From the NCBI GenBank assembly GCA_040387475.1, contig JAZKDT010000059.1, positions 11,928 through 75,927 on the forward strand: a stretch of 64,000 nt of DNA. Direction: 5' to 3'. Below the pieces are notes generated by a model that worked only from the letters and a program-made list of their open reading frames with translations, ran no database searches and had not been told where the DNA came from. Made by a program: the position numbers and the translations under genes. Below, in pieces: positions 8,682 to 17,792 of this stretch (the stretch's first letter is position 1; each line of letters starts with the position of its first letter). This DNA is from UBA4416 sp040387475 (GTDB taxonomy: Bacteria; Bacteroidota; Bacteroidia; B-17B0; Aurantibacillaceae).

Positions 8682-11600
8682 TTATCGCATCAATTGCACA
8701 TATCCTTCATAATGGTTAGGAGTAGCTTCAGGAACAGTTAAAATAAAGAAATAGGTTCCATCAGTGTGTCCGCCGCCATTCCAGTCATTTTTATAATTAT
8801 CCTGTTCAAAAACTTTTTTACCCCAACGGTTAAAAATTGTTAAGTGATTACTTCCCAGCAATTCCAGGTTCTTAAATTTCAATAATTCGTTGGCACCGTC
8901 GCCATTTGGTGTAAATACGTTTGGCACCTCAATTACAGCGTCAACTACATACCACAGAGTATCCCTGTCCGAACATCCGCTTGAACCGGTAACGGTTATA
9001 ACAACGGGGAAAGTTCCGGCCATGGTATAAAAATGATTCACCGGATTACCATTAGCACCATTCCCGTCTCCAAATGTCCAGCTGGTGCTGGTTATAGAGC
9101 CTGTTGAAATAGTGGAAGTACTTGTAAAATCAATAACCGTTGTTGGTGTAACAGGCGATGGCGGTGTGGCAGTAAAACTTGCTACCGGTATGACATCATT
9201 AAAAACCGTAGTTGTGTTAGTTGCTATACAACCTTGCGCATCCATGAAAGTAACGCTCACATTTCCTGCCGTACACATCAGTGTCGAATCGGCTGTGGAA
9301 CTGTTGTTAGACCATGCATAAGAATAGGGAGTAAAAGAAGATGTACCTGTTGCTGTAATTTCAGCACAATCGCCCGGACAAATAACAAAATCAGGAGAGA
9401 ATAAACTTACTGAAGGACTTGATTTAACCGTTGCTACTGTTGCCATGCCCACGCATAAATTAGCATCTGTTACTATAACTGCATAATTTCCCTGAGTAGA
9501 CGTTGTTGCTGTAGCAGCCGTTCCAAGCGCTGAGGGTGTCCATGCGTATGAATAACTTGTTGATCCTCCAATCCCTGCTGTAACAGTTGGCGTTAACGTT
9601 GCATTAAACCCATTACAGAAAATAACCGGCAAAGCCGACATACTTACAGTAGGATTTGGCACAGCGATAACAGTACAGGTATTTGAAACAAGACTAACAC
9701 ATCCGGTAGTACTATTAGTTACCTGTAATGTTAATACTGTTGGCGTAGTAACCGTTAAAGAAGGCGTATGTACTCCATTACTCCAGGTATACGTATAAAC
9801 CCCTGCCGGGGAGAAAGAAATAGCTGCAACGGTGTTGCTTGTTCCTGAACACATACTCACACTGGCAGGAATAACCACTGTTGGCGTAGGACTGATGTTG
9901 ACATTGATAGAAGCTGTTGCAATACAGTTATTAGCGTCAACGGTTACCGTGTAAATTCCTGCACTGGTCACGGTAGTTGTTTGAGCCGTTCCACCGCCTG
10001 TCCAGCTATAACTTGTAGCGCCGGAAATAGATGCCGTAAGCGTTGTTGTTCCTGCCCCACAAATAGAAAGCGGGTTGGCTGTTATTCCCACTGTTGGTGA
10101 CGAAGCAGAAACGACAAACGGCACTGAGCCTGTACAACCATTTACATCGGTTACAGAAACTGTATAGTTAGTTGTTCCTGTTAAAGAAGCTGTTGGAGTA
10201 TTGATAGCGCCCGGTGTCCAGGTATAAGTATCATAGGCCGGCATTCCGCTTGCCGGTGGATTAAGTGCTAATGTAGTGCTGGTTGCAGGCGGACAATAAT
10301 TTAACGCCCCAAAAACCGAAGGAGTTGGAATTGGGTTAGAAGAGATCGTTACAATGCATTTGTTAGACGTATCGCTCACACAACCTGTTGTATTATTAGT
10401 AACCAGTAATGATATAACTGAGTTAGCACTTACTGTTGTAAAAGGTGAATGGGTTCCATCACTCCAGGTGTAGGTATAAACACCGGCCGGCGTGAAAGAA
10501 ACCACGGAAACTGTACCACTTGATCCGGCACATAAATTAAGAGACGGTGTTATGACCACTGAAGGCGTAGGCGTTATATTAACGTTAATGGTTTGTGTAG
10601 ACGTACAGTTATTTGCAAGCACGGTTACCGAATAGACACCAGCTGCGTTTACCGTTGTAGTTTGCGCTGTTCCCCCATTTGACCAGCTATAACTGGTTGC
10701 TCCCGAAATTGAAGCAGTAAGGGTGGTGGTGCCTGTTCCACAAATGGCAGTTGGATTAGCTGTAATACCAACAGTTGGCGAAGCGGTAGACACTGTAAAG
10801 GTAGTAAAACCTGTACAACCATTAGCATCAGTTACTTTAACCGTATAGGTTTTACCTGCAAAAGTTCCATTTAAAGCAGCCGTAGGTGTATTAACAGGGC
10901 CTGGCGTCCAGGTATAAGTATTATAGGCTGCCATTCCCGGTAGCGGAGGATTTAAAGACAACGTTGTACTAGTTGCGGGTGGACAATAATTTAACGGTCC
11001 CAATACTACAGGCACTGGGTTTGGGAATACCTGAATAGTATCGGAAGATGATTTATAGCAACCGGTTTTTTTAACAGTGACATAATAAACTCCAGTAGTA
11101 TTCGCAATGGTTGAACAACCACTGGTACCATTGCTCCAGTATACATTATCATAGCTCGAGCAATTGATCAGGTTTAAAGTAGCCCCCGGGGTTGCACACA
11201 CTGTTCCGGATGGAGACGATGATAACGTTGGCTGAGGAATGGATAAATTCTCAATTTTAATAAAATAGGTTGCTGATGTGGATAATGGTGGTGTGCCGTT
11301 ATCTGTTCCGGTAATAACTACCGTATGCACTCCCGTTAAAGTTGGACTGGCTACTACCATCCATGTATAGATGGTGGTTCCTGCCGTAGTAGTTGTAACT
11401 CCTAAAGGTTGAAAGTTTGAGCCTAAAGTAGCAGCTGTTCCGTTGATAGTAATAGATTGAGTACTTTCCGGTGCTAAAAAGGTAGTGGTGTAAACTAAGG
11501 TATCGCCTAATGAACAAATTTTTAATGTGTCTCCGCAGGACGAGCCGCCACCGGTTGCATCCTGAACAATTGGAGGCAAATTATTGTTAGTACCACAGGT

Positions 11601-12485
11601 ATTGAAAAAATACGATTTATTATCTAAAAAAGACACGCCGTCATTTAAACCGTAAGGCCCGTCATAAGAAATGCCCGGAGCATCAAAACGTCCGATTTGA
11701 ACAAAGTTGGTGCCATCTCCTTTATTAACACCAACCGTAGAAGGTACTCCGCCAAAACCACCCACACCCTGTGAAGCAGAACCTGTAGTCCATTGCATAT
11801 CACCGTAACAAAAAGCAACATTATTACCATTGGGAAGAATAGGATCTGATCCGTCGGTAATAATCAGCTGAAAATCATTTAATTTATCTGCCATAGAGCT
11901 ATAGTAACCCACATTACTCCATTTAACAATTAAAGAGGTAGCCGTTTTTTTGAAATAAGGTAAACCGCTTGACGCATTTCTGGTATCTACATCGCCCCAA
12001 AATGGCGCAATCATTACAAAACCCGGATCAGGGAATGGATTTGAACTAAAAGTAGAGTAAGGGCTTCCAAAAGAGATATTACCGTTATTATTGATATAAC
12101 AGCTTGTATAGGTTGTTCCATAAAAACAGAAGCTGAATCCTAATGGAATTAATGCCGTAGAGCCATCATCATTACGATATTCAGGTGCAATGCCCGAAGT
12201 GATAGGCACTACCGAAAAGGTGGGATCTACCGGAACCATACATTGGCAGGCACCGGTACTATTGGTTTTTGCTGCTGATGGCATACCAAGCGTTAGGTCG
12301 CCTTTGGTTTGATTAACTCCAGGATTAGTATTTGTGGCGTTATTAATAAATTTATAATTGGCCTGAGGCAATAATTGTCCGCTTGCTTTTAAATTTTGGT
12401 AGCTTTGTACTGTTGTAAGAATAGTTTGCGCTTTAAAAAACGAAACAGTTAACAACAAACAAAAAAGTACATTTAATTTTTTCAT
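8682..12485 (-). CDS. Adhesin-like T9SS protein with PKD and gliding-motility C-terminal domain
   Basis: 1267 residues. There is a signal peptide ending FKAQ, then an N-terminal beta-propeller/nidogen-like region (PLGFSFCFYG, GNISFGSPYS), then about 800 residues of Ser/Thr/Gly-rich Ig-like modules rich in WSNG and YTWTPG motifs with paired cysteines. A PKD domain follows near residues 1100-1180 (TSWTFGDGNG). The last about 80 residues form the gliding-motility-associated C-terminal module (VFTPNGDGANE, IFNRWGKKVFE, WNGGG..GTYFF), a T9SS type B signal. It is exported through T9SS and probably exposed on the surface or released; adhesion is inferred from architecture. Two near-identical internal repeats suggest recent internal duplication. 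Confidence 0.88.
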   Translation of the reverse strand: MKKLNVLFCLLLTVSFFKAQTILTTVQSYQNLKASGQLLPQANYKFINNATNTNPGVNQTKGDLTLGMPSAAKTNSTGACQCMVPVDPTFSVVPITSGIAPEYRNDDGSTALIPLGFSFCFYGTTYTSCYINNNGNISFGSPYSTFSSNPFPDPGFVMIAPFWGDVDTRNASSGLPYFKKTATSLIVKWSNVGYYSSMADKLNDFQLIITDGSDPILPNGNNVAFCYGDMQWTTGSASQGVGGFGGVPSTVGVNKGDGTNFVQIGRFDAPGISYDGPYGLNDGVSFLDNKSYFFNTCGTNNNLPPIVQDATGGGSSCGDTLKICSLGDTLVYTTTFLAPESTQSITINGTAATLGSNFQPLGVTTTTAGTTIYTWMVVASPTLTGVHTVVITGTDNGTPPLSTSATYFIKIENLSIPQPTLSSSPSGTVCATPGATLNLINCSSYDNVYWSNGTSGCSTIANTTGVYYVTVKKTGCYKSSSDTIQVFPNPVPVVLGPLNYCPPATSTTLSLNPPLPGMAAYNTYTWTPGPVNTPTAALNGTFAGKTYTVKVTDANGCTGFTTFTVSTASPTVGITANPTAICGTGTTTLTASISGATSYSWSNGGTAQTTTVNAAGVYSVTVLANNCTSTQTINVNITPTPSVVITPSLNLCAGSSGTVSVVSFTPAGVYTYTWSDGTHSPFTTVSANSVISLLVTNNTTGCVSDTSNKCIVTISSNPIPTPSVFGALNYCPPATSTTLALNPPASGMPAYDTYTWTPGAINTPTASLTGTTNYTVSVTDVNGCTGSVPFVVSASSPTVGITANPLSICGAGTTTLTASISGATSYSWTGGGTAQTTTVTSAGIYTVTVDANNCIATASINVNISPTPTVVIPASVSMCSGTSNTVAAISFSPAGVYTYTWSNGVHTPSLTVTTPTVLTLQVTNSTTGCVSLVSNTCTVIAVPNPTVSMSALPVIFCNGFNATLTPTVTAGIGGSTSYSYAWTPSALGTAATATTSTQGNYAVIVTDANLCVGMATVATVKSSPSVSLFSPDFVICPGDCAEITATGTSSFTPYSYAWSNNSSTADSTLMCTAGNVSVTFMDAQGCIATNTTTVFNDVIPVASFTATPPSPVTPTTVIDFTSTSTISTGSITSTSWTFGDGNGANGNPVNHFYTMAGTFPVVITVTGSSGCSDRDTLWYVVDAVIEVPNVFTPNGDGANELLKFKNLELLGSNHLTIFNRWGKKVFEQDNYKNDWNGGGHTDGTYFFILTVPEATPNHYEGYVQLMR
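9657..11021 (-). repeat. Two-copy internal direct repeat (about 684 bp units)
   Basis: Within the adhesin-like gene, unit A (11021-10338, 228 codons) and unit B (10337-9657, 227 codons) follow one another without a gap. Both start NPxP, then LNYCPPATSTTL, and both contain TVGITANP, TTLTASISGATSYSW, GGTAQTTTV and SPAGVYTYTWS or its TPAG variant. The in-frame size difference comes from small indels. This is a coding duplication, not a mobile element. Confidence 0.85.
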
Positions 12486-12561
12486 GTGATTTTCCTTTTA
12501 TATAGGGAGTTAAAAATAGCATTTATTAATTATTATATCAAATTATCCACTCATTAATACC

Positions 12562-13125
12562 ATGAATAAACTAATTATCCCGCTGTTTATAGTTGCAATT
12601 GCAACATCTTTAGTTGCTTTTATGCGAAAAAAAGGAACACCTAATTCCTCTTTACATCAATTTAAAGCAACTACACTTGAAGGACAGGTAATAGATTTTG
12701 CATCTCTCAAGGGCAAAAAAATACTGATTGTAAACACAGCCAGTAAATGTGGATTTACGCCGCAGTACAAGGAATTGGAGGAGTTATACGAAACTTACAA
12801 AGACAAAAATTTTACGATCGTGGGATTTCCCTGTAACCAGTTTGGCAACCAGGAACCTGGAAACAGTTCTGACATCAAATCTTTTTGTACCAGGAACTAC
12901 GGCGTTACTTTTACTATGATGGAAAAAGTAAATGTAAAAGGCGATAGCATCAGCGAAATTTACAAATGGCTTACCAGTAAAGATATGAATGGAGTTGAAG
13001 GCAGCTCCGTGAAATGGAACTTTCAGAAATACATGATTGATGAAAATGGTTTTTTAATAGGTCATGTTGGTTCCATTAAATCTCCAAAATGTGATAAGAT
13101 CATCAACTGGATAGAAGGAAAGTAA
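12562..13125 (+). CDS. Glutathione peroxidase family (thiol peroxidase), membrane-anchored or exported
   Basis: 187 residues. A hydrophobic N-terminal segment (residues 4-21) marks it as exported or anchored. A thioredoxin-like peroxidase domain follows: NTASKCGFTPQY with peroxidatic Cys63 (Cys rather than selenocysteine), FPCNQFGNQEPG with resolving-candidate Cys91, and a WNFQKYMI segment carrying the conserved Trp-Asn. Such Cys-type enzymes usually reduce hydroperoxides with thioredoxin rather than glutathione. The gene is divergent from the adhesin gene (76 bp apart) and its stop abuts the stop of the convergent SDR gene. Confidence 0.9.
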   Translation: MNKLIIPLFIVAIATSLVAFMRKKGTPNSSLHQFKATTLEGQVIDFASLKGKKILIVNTASKCGFTPQYKELEELYETYKDKNFTIVGFPCNQFGNQEPGNSSDIKSFCTRNYGVTFTMMEKVNVKGDSISEIYKWLTSKDMNGVEGSSVKWNFQKYMIDENGFLIGHVGSIKSPKCDKIINWIEGK

Positions 13126-13875
13126 TTATCTTAAAACCGTAGTGGCATTTGCCTGGATAGTTGGCATGAGGATAACATCGTTAACATTAACATGTGCCGG
13201 ACGACTCGCCATCCAATAAATGGTTTCCGCAACATCCTCAGGTTTTAAAGGCACTATATTTTCATATACTTTTTTAGCCCTTTCAGCATCGCCATCAAAC
13301 CGAACAATACTAAATTCGGTTTCCACCATTCCCGGATTTACAGCGGAAACACGAATTCCGTGAGGTAAAAGATCAATCCGCATTCCTTTGTTTAAAGCGT
13401 CAACAGCATGCTTGGTGGCACAATATACATTGCCATTTGCATATACCTCCTTACCTGCTATAGAGCCAACGTTAATAATATGCCCTTTTTTATGAGCGAT
13501 CATGATTTGTGAAACATGTTTCGTAACATACAACAATCCTTTGATATTTGTGTCTATCATTTGTTCCCAATGTGCCAGTTTTCCATCCTGTATAGTTGAC
13601 AAACCTGCCGCTAACCCGGCGTTATTAACCAATACATCTATATTCCTGTAATCTCCTGGTATGGATTTGATCGCAGCTTCCACCTGTTTCTCATCACGTA
13701 CATCAAATTTCAATGTCAGCACTTGAATGGAATGCTCCTTCTCCAAAGTGGTTTTAAGGTCTTGCAAGCGATCCTCTCTCCTGCCGGTAATAATCAGATT
13801 GTATCCGTTTCTGGCAAATTCAATGGCTGTTGATTTTCCAATACCCGAAGTGGCTCCTGTAATTAATGCTATCAT
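13126..13875 (-). CDS. Short-chain dehydrogenase/reductase, YdfG-like
   Basis: 249 residues. The cofactor turn is TGATSGIG (residues 6-13) and Arg32/Arg33 after beta-2 (TGRRED) point to NADP(H). NNAG lies near residue 84, and the catalytic set is Ser138, Tyr151 and Lys155 (YCATK). Overall it resembles the serine/3-hydroxy acid dehydrogenase YdfG group; the substrate is not determinable here. It is a single gene, convergent with the peroxidase gene with no spacer, and a TATCTTTG promoter box lies 18 bp upstream. Confidence 0.88.
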   Translation of the reverse strand: MIALITGATSGIGKSTAIEFARNGYNLIITGRREDRLQDLKTTLEKEHSIQVLTLKFDVRDEKQVEAAIKSIPGDYRNIDVLVNNAGLAAGLSTIQDGKLAHWEQMIDTNIKGLLYVTKHVSQIMIAHKKGHIINVGSIAGKEVYANGNVYCATKHAVDALNKGMRIDLLPHGIRVSAVNPGMVETEFSIVRFDGDAERAKKVYENIVPLKPEDVAETIYWMASRPAHVNVNDVILMPTIQANATTVLR

Positions 13876-13892
13876 AATTTTTTGTATCGCTA

Positions 13893-13900
13893 CAAAGATA
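13893..13900 (-). promoter_or_regulatory. Candidate -7 box (TATCTTTG) of the SDR gene
   Basis: A perfect TAnnTTTG on the minus strand, 18 bp before ATG 13875. No convincing TTG box was seen about 20 nt upstream, so this is a half-supported promoter. Confidence 0.35.
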
Positions 13901-14069
13901 AATATAAAACAGTAGCTGTGTATAAAACTTAAAATGAGCCAAAAACCAAGGGAAATAATGCTTATATTTATGCAGCTCTTTTTTAAGCGCTGGAATTTAA
14001 CGTATTAACATTCACAGCTTTGCAACAACATTTGAGTTGATTGTATTAGCTTACTAAATATATATAATT

Positions 14070-15527
14070 ATGGCATGTGGTACCTGCTCTACAGGAGACG
14101 ATAAAAATGGCGGTGTCCCCGCGGGATGTAACAATAACGGATCATGCGGCACCGGTGGTGGCTGTAATAAACTAAACGTATTCGACTGGCTTGGAAACAT
14201 GAGTTTGCCTGAAGGGCAAGCGCCCTGCGATGTAGTTGAAATTCGCTTTAAAAATTCCCGTAAAGAATTTTATCGTAACGTTAACAATTTAACTTTGAAT
14301 GTAGGCGACATTGTTGCCACAGAAGCGTCTCCCGGCCATGACATTGGCGTGGTTTCCGTTACCGGCGAATTAGTAAGACTTCAGTTAAAGAAGAAAAACA
14401 TCAGTTATGCCAGCGAAGAAATCAAAAAAGTATACCGCAAGGCAAAACAACAGGATATTGATAAATGGAAAGAAGCTCAGGCTTTGGAAGTTGAATCCAT
14501 GTTTAAATCCAGAACACTGGCATTGAAGCTTGGCTTACAAATGAAGATAAGCGATGTGGAATACCAGGGTGATAAAAGCAAAGCGGTATTTTATTACACT
14601 GCTGATGGCCGCGTGGATTTCAGGGAGCTGATCAAAGTGATGGCCGATACGTTTAAAGTACGTATTGAAATGCGCCAGATCGGTGCTCGCCAGGAAGCTG
14701 CCCGCCTGGGTGCTATTGGCTCTTGCGGACGTGAATTATGCTGCTCTACCTGGTTAAATGATTTCAGAACTGTTTCTACCTCGGCTGCCCGTTACCAGCA
14801 GTTGTCATTAAATCCATTAAAGCTGGCCGGGCAATGTGGTAAATTAAAATGCTGCTTAAATTATGAGTTAGATAGTTACCAGGATGCCTTAAAAGAATTT
14901 CCGGAAATTGACAATCGCCGTTTGGCTACCGAAAAAGGATTTGCTTTTCACCAAAAGACCGATATTTTTAAACGCATCATCTGGTGGAGCTATACCAGTG
15001 AACCTGATGTGTTTGTTCCCTTAACCATTGCGCGAACAAAAGAGATTTTCAGGTTAAATGCTGATAATATTAAACCCGCTGATTTACTGGAGCCAAAACA
15101 ATTCAAGGAATTGGAAATTGTGAAACAGCCGGATTACGAAAACGTTGTGGGGCAGGATTCCTTAACGCGTTTTGATAGTTTGAAAAAGAAAAACAACAAC
15201 AACAACCGAAACAAAAATAATAACCGTAAGCCAAATCCTAATCAGAAACCACAGGGCGACGCTTCTGTAAACGCGGCCGGCAAAAATGCTACCGGTGAAA
15301 AACAGCCGCAACATAATAAACCGCAACACAAACCCCAGAACCAAAATAAGCCGAATCCTAACCAGAATAAACCGCAGAATCCGAATCCAAACAAGCCGCA
15401 AAATAATGGGCCGTTAAAACAACCGCCGCAAAAAAATGCGCAACAAGGGCAGGGACCAAAACCTCAACATAAAAAACCGGTTCACAATCATAAACCAAAA
15501 CCTAAACCAGATGGTGGCAATGCGTAA
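14070..15527 (+). CDS. ricT: PSP1-domain protein RicT with long basic low-complexity tail
   Basis: 485 residues. A Cys/Gly-rich N-terminus (MACGTCSTG, GSCGTGGGC) precedes the PSP1 domain (about residues 45-300) with the two cysteine clusters GSCGRELCCSTW and GQCGKLKCCLNY. RicT-type proteins form a [4Fe-4S]-bearing complex that in Bacillus controls RNase Y. In Bacteroidota the gene is often next to gldH, as here. From about residue 370 the protein turns into an Asn/Lys/Pro/Gln-rich disordered tail (repeats of NQNKPNPN type), which is probably RNA-binding or simply disordered. The last 8 bp overlap the gldH start, implying coupled translation. Confidence 0.85.
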   Translation: MACGTCSTGDDKNGGVPAGCNNNGSCGTGGGCNKLNVFDWLGNMSLPEGQAPCDVVEIRFKNSRKEFYRNVNNLTLNVGDIVATEASPGHDIGVVSVTGELVRLQLKKKNISYASEEIKKVYRKAKQQDIDKWKEAQALEVESMFKSRTLALKLGLQMKISDVEYQGDKSKAVFYYTADGRVDFRELIKVMADTFKVRIEMRQIGARQEAARLGAIGSCGRELCCSTWLNDFRTVSTSAARYQQLSLNPLKLAGQCGKLKCCLNYELDSYQDALKEFPEIDNRRLATEKGFAFHQKTDIFKRIIWWSYTSEPDVFVPLTIARTKEIFRLNADNIKPADLLEPKQFKELEIVKQPDYENVVGQDSLTRFDSLKKKNNNNNRNKNNNRKPNPNQKPQGDASVNAAGKNATGEKQPQHNKPQHKPQNQNKPNPNQNKPQNPNPNKPQNNGPLKQPPQKNAQQGQGPKPQHKKPVHNHKPKPKPDGGNA

Positions 15528-15987
15528 AATTTTAATGATCAGTTGCGTGACGCTTTGCATAGCATTTATGTCTTGTAACAAAAATGTGGTGTTTAGCGAG
15601 TACACTAAAATTCCGGAAGAAGGATGGAAAACAGAAAATAAATTATCCTATACGGTTGATATTACCGATAACAAACCATACCACAACGTGTTTTTAACTG
15701 TACGACACGCCGATTCTTACCCTTTCAGTAATCTCTTTGTTTTTTTAACCACTACTTATCCCGACGGAAAAAAATCGGTTGATACGTTGGAATGTATTTT
15801 AGCCAATAAAAAAGGCGAATGGCAGGGCGATGGCGCCGGCGATTTGTGGGACAATAAAATTCCTTTGAAACAAAATTTAATGTTTCCACAAACGGGTAAA
15901 TACACATTTACCTTTGAACAAGGCATGCGCCCGGATCCACTTCCTTTAATTATGGATTTCGGAATGGTGATCGAGAAGGTGAAGTAG
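15520..15987 (+). CDS. gldH: Gliding motility lipoprotein GldH
   Basis: 155 residues from ATG 15520; an ATG at 15511 would add three residues. A lipoprotein signal peptide ends in FMSC with Cys19 as the lipidated residue. The mature domain has the GldH signatures YTVDITDNKPYHNVF, then YPDGKKSVDTLEC, GEWQGDGAGDLWDN and TGKYTFTFEQGM. GldH is an outer membrane lipoprotein needed for gliding and for T9SS function in Flavobacterium johnsoniae. The start overlaps the ricT stop (ATGCGTAA), so the two are one transcription unit; the next lipoprotein gene follows after 8 bp. Confidence 0.88.
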   Translation: MRKILMISCVTLCIAFMSCNKNVVFSEYTKIPEEGWKTENKLSYTVDITDNKPYHNVFLTVRHADSYPFSNLFVFLTTTYPDGKKSVDTLECILANKKGEWQGDGAGDLWDNKIPLKQNLMFPQTGKYTFTFEQGMRPDPLPLIMDFGMVIEKVK

Positions 15988-15995
15988 GATTACTC

Positions 15996-16421
15996 ATGAG
16001 ATATTTATTATTTCTGTTAAGTTTTGCGTTTTGGAGTTGCCACAACGTACCTCAAGTTGACAGGCTAACTACGCTTGATTTTGAACATCCATCTGTTTTA
16101 CGCAATCCTGAATGCTCATTTATTGTAGTAAAAGAAAAAATCTGTGGTGTGTGGATTGGAAAAAAAAGTGTTTTATCAAAAGACACAACTATGGGCTCAT
16201 ACACCTTAACAATAGACTACATTAGTAATGGATCTCTCAATTTGCTTGAAATAACAGCAGACAAATCCAGACAAACAACTTTAACAGGAGATCTTTTTAT
16301 ACTTGATGAAAATTATGTTATTAAATGTGACTCGTTGCAAATAATCAACATTCATTATTTATCAGACAAGCAACTGAAGCTGGGAGAAGTGCTTTTTAAA
16401 AAAATGGAAGGCAACGGTTAG
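15996..16421 (+). CDS. Hypothetical lipoprotein downstream of gldH
   Basis: 141 residues with a short lipoprotein signal peptide (MRYLLFLLSFAFWSC; Cys15). The rest is a small beta-rich domain containing VVKEKICGVWIGKK and SYTLTIDYISNGS, a pattern like the lipocalin-type small domains of Bacteroidota lipoproteins. I do not recognise the family. It lies 8 bp after gldH in the same direction, so it may be part of the same mRNA. No terminator is obvious immediately after it; a repeat-rich spacer follows. Confidence 0.65.
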   Translation: MRYLLFLLSFAFWSCHNVPQVDRLTTLDFEHPSVLRNPECSFIVVKEKICGVWIGKKSVLSKDTTMGSYTLTIDYISNGSLNLLEITADKSRQTTLTGDLFILDENYVIKCDSLQIINIHYLSDKQLKLGEVLFKKMEGNG

Positions 16422-16501
16422 TAATTTTACAGCGTCTCTATCCTACTAAACTATAATTCGATCCCATTCAACTTACCAATCTCCTCAAAATTTGTATTTA
16501 A

Positions 16502-16664
16502 TATGCTGTACCTACGGCACAGCATAAATTATATACATTATTCATTTCAACCAACATCTAACTCCTACGGAGTTATTTTAAAAAAATAAATATATGGATT
16601 GTCCCGAGGGGCAAACTATTGATAAAGTATAAATACGATACATTAAAAGTGTGCCGCAGATACA
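16502..16664. repeat. Cluster of palindromic modules with CCTACGG cores
   Basis: There are three hairpins in about 110 bp. At 16502-16526 an 8-bp stem encloses CCTACGG. At 16559-16575 TAACTCC and GGAGTTA form a perfect 7-bp stem with loop TAC. At 16599-16614 TTGTCCC and GGGGCAA form a stem with one G-T pair. In addition 16651-16664 (GTGCCGCAGATACA) matches the reverse complement of 16507-16520 at 12 of 14 bases, so the whole block has inverted ends. It resembles a dispersed noncoding repeat and fills the 248-bp spacer between two converging genes. Confidence 0.6.
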
Positions 16665-16669
16665 AGATA

Positions 16670-17659
16670 TTACCCTTTATCCTTGTTGCTAAAACTATAA
16701 TTCAATCCCACACTAATTCTCCCGGCACTTTTTAAATTACCATCGCGTACTTGCTCCGCTGCTGTAAACTGCCAGGCCGTATTTAAAGAAAATGATTTGT
16801 AGTAAATATCCAATCCCGGTCCAACTAATAAAGAATTGACCTGCGTGTTTTTTTGCAACACATTTTTAATTTTTAAACCTTCAGTAAATTCATAATTAGC
16901 TTGTACCGATGGATAAAGAATAATACTCTTTAACTGAACTCTATAAAACACTGATACAAAATCGTTATGGCTATTCCCTAATTTTTCTCTGAATGAATTA
17001 GTTCCGTTTGCCTTGTAGTTCAGACTAATACTCGCTCCTAGTTTTTTGCTCATGCAGATATAATTCACGTAAGCAAAGCCATCTACGCTTCCCGTGCCGG
17101 GTTGCATTTCAAAAGGCAAGCGATCACTATTGCTATCGTGAGCATAAAAATTGCCGGTTGGTAATTTAATGCCGGCCCCTAAAATAAGTTTATGCCTGAT
17201 CCTTTTATCTGCTTTGGGCGTTATCACATGATAACCCGCATTGAAGGAAATATCACCAAAACCGGTATGATGAACATAACTGTCATTTGTTTTTGACTTA
17301 TTATCCATTAAAGGCAAAAACACGTTCAACTCTAAACGCTTCAGCACAAAATACTTAAAACGTAATTCAAATATTTTATACGACTCGAAATCATTACTTG
17401 AATATATGCGAGTGGCTTGAGTTGAATCAACAGCATGATCACCGCCGTGCATGGTTCGGTAAGCCGATTTTGGGAAAAAGTGAGTTTGTTGCTGGTAATC
17501 TCTGTACCCATTGAACACACGATAGCGGTGTAAAAAAGAAATACTGCTTTTATTGTCGTATGGCGTGATCCCCATGTAACTACCGCAAATATCACAGGCT
17601 AATGCGTTTAACGATAACATCAAACAACAGACTACAAAAAGTGCTTTTGTTTTTTTCAT
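16670..17659 (-). CDS. Outer membrane beta-barrel protein with N-terminal CDICG motif
   Basis: 329 residues with a signal peptide ending near ALA. The mature protein starts directly with CDICGSYMGITPY, a CxxC pair. The remainder alternates short amphipathic strands ending in aromatic residues, finishing SVGLNYSF, as in outer membrane barrels of the transporter/DUF type. It is the last of three co-directional genes with the MbnP-family gene and the Cys-rich small protein, so a role in metal (perhaps copper) passage across the outer membrane is suggested by context. The exact family is unknown. Confidence 0.7.
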   Translation of the reverse strand: MKKTKALFVVCCLMLSLNALACDICGSYMGITPYDNKSSISFLHRYRVFNGYRDYQQQTHFFPKSAYRTMHGGDHAVDSTQATRIYSSNDFESYKIFELRFKYFVLKRLELNVFLPLMDNKSKTNDSYVHHTGFGDISFNAGYHVITPKADKRIRHKLILGAGIKLPTGNFYAHDSNSDRLPFEMQPGTGSVDGFAYVNYICMSKKLGASISLNYKANGTNSFREKLGNSHNDFVSVFYRVQLKSIILYPSVQANYEFTEGLKIKNVLQKNTQVNSLLVGPGLDIYYKSFSLNTAWQFTAAEQVRDGNLKSAGRISVGLNYSFSNKDKG

Positions 17660-17677
17660 AAATAATTTTTATAAAAT

Positions 17678-17783
17678 GTCACTTCGAGTAGCATTTGCCT
17701 ATTCCTGCAAATGCATATCGAGAAGATGTTCTCAAAAGAATTCTCGATACGTTTTTTAAAGAGGCAAAACTACTCGAACTGAC
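17678..17783. repeat. Structured dispersed repeat, copy 1
   Basis: Outer arms of 14 bp (17678-17691 and 17770-17783, one mismatch; GTCACTTCGAGTAG type) enclose two hairpins. The first is GCATTTGC/GCAAATGC (17691-17698 with 17707-17714); the second is TATCGAGAA/TTCTCGATA (17716-17724 with 17741-17749). The order and sequence blocks recur at 39010-39120. It lies between the MbnP and barrel genes. Confidence 0.7.
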
Positions 17784-17792
17784 AAAGTTGTT

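Noticed and set aside
16559..16575. Resemblance of TAACTCCTACGGAGTTA to the 16S rRNA ACTCCTACGGGAGGC site
   Set aside because: The match stops at ACTCCTACGG; the following bases form a palindrome and no other rRNA sequence is near.
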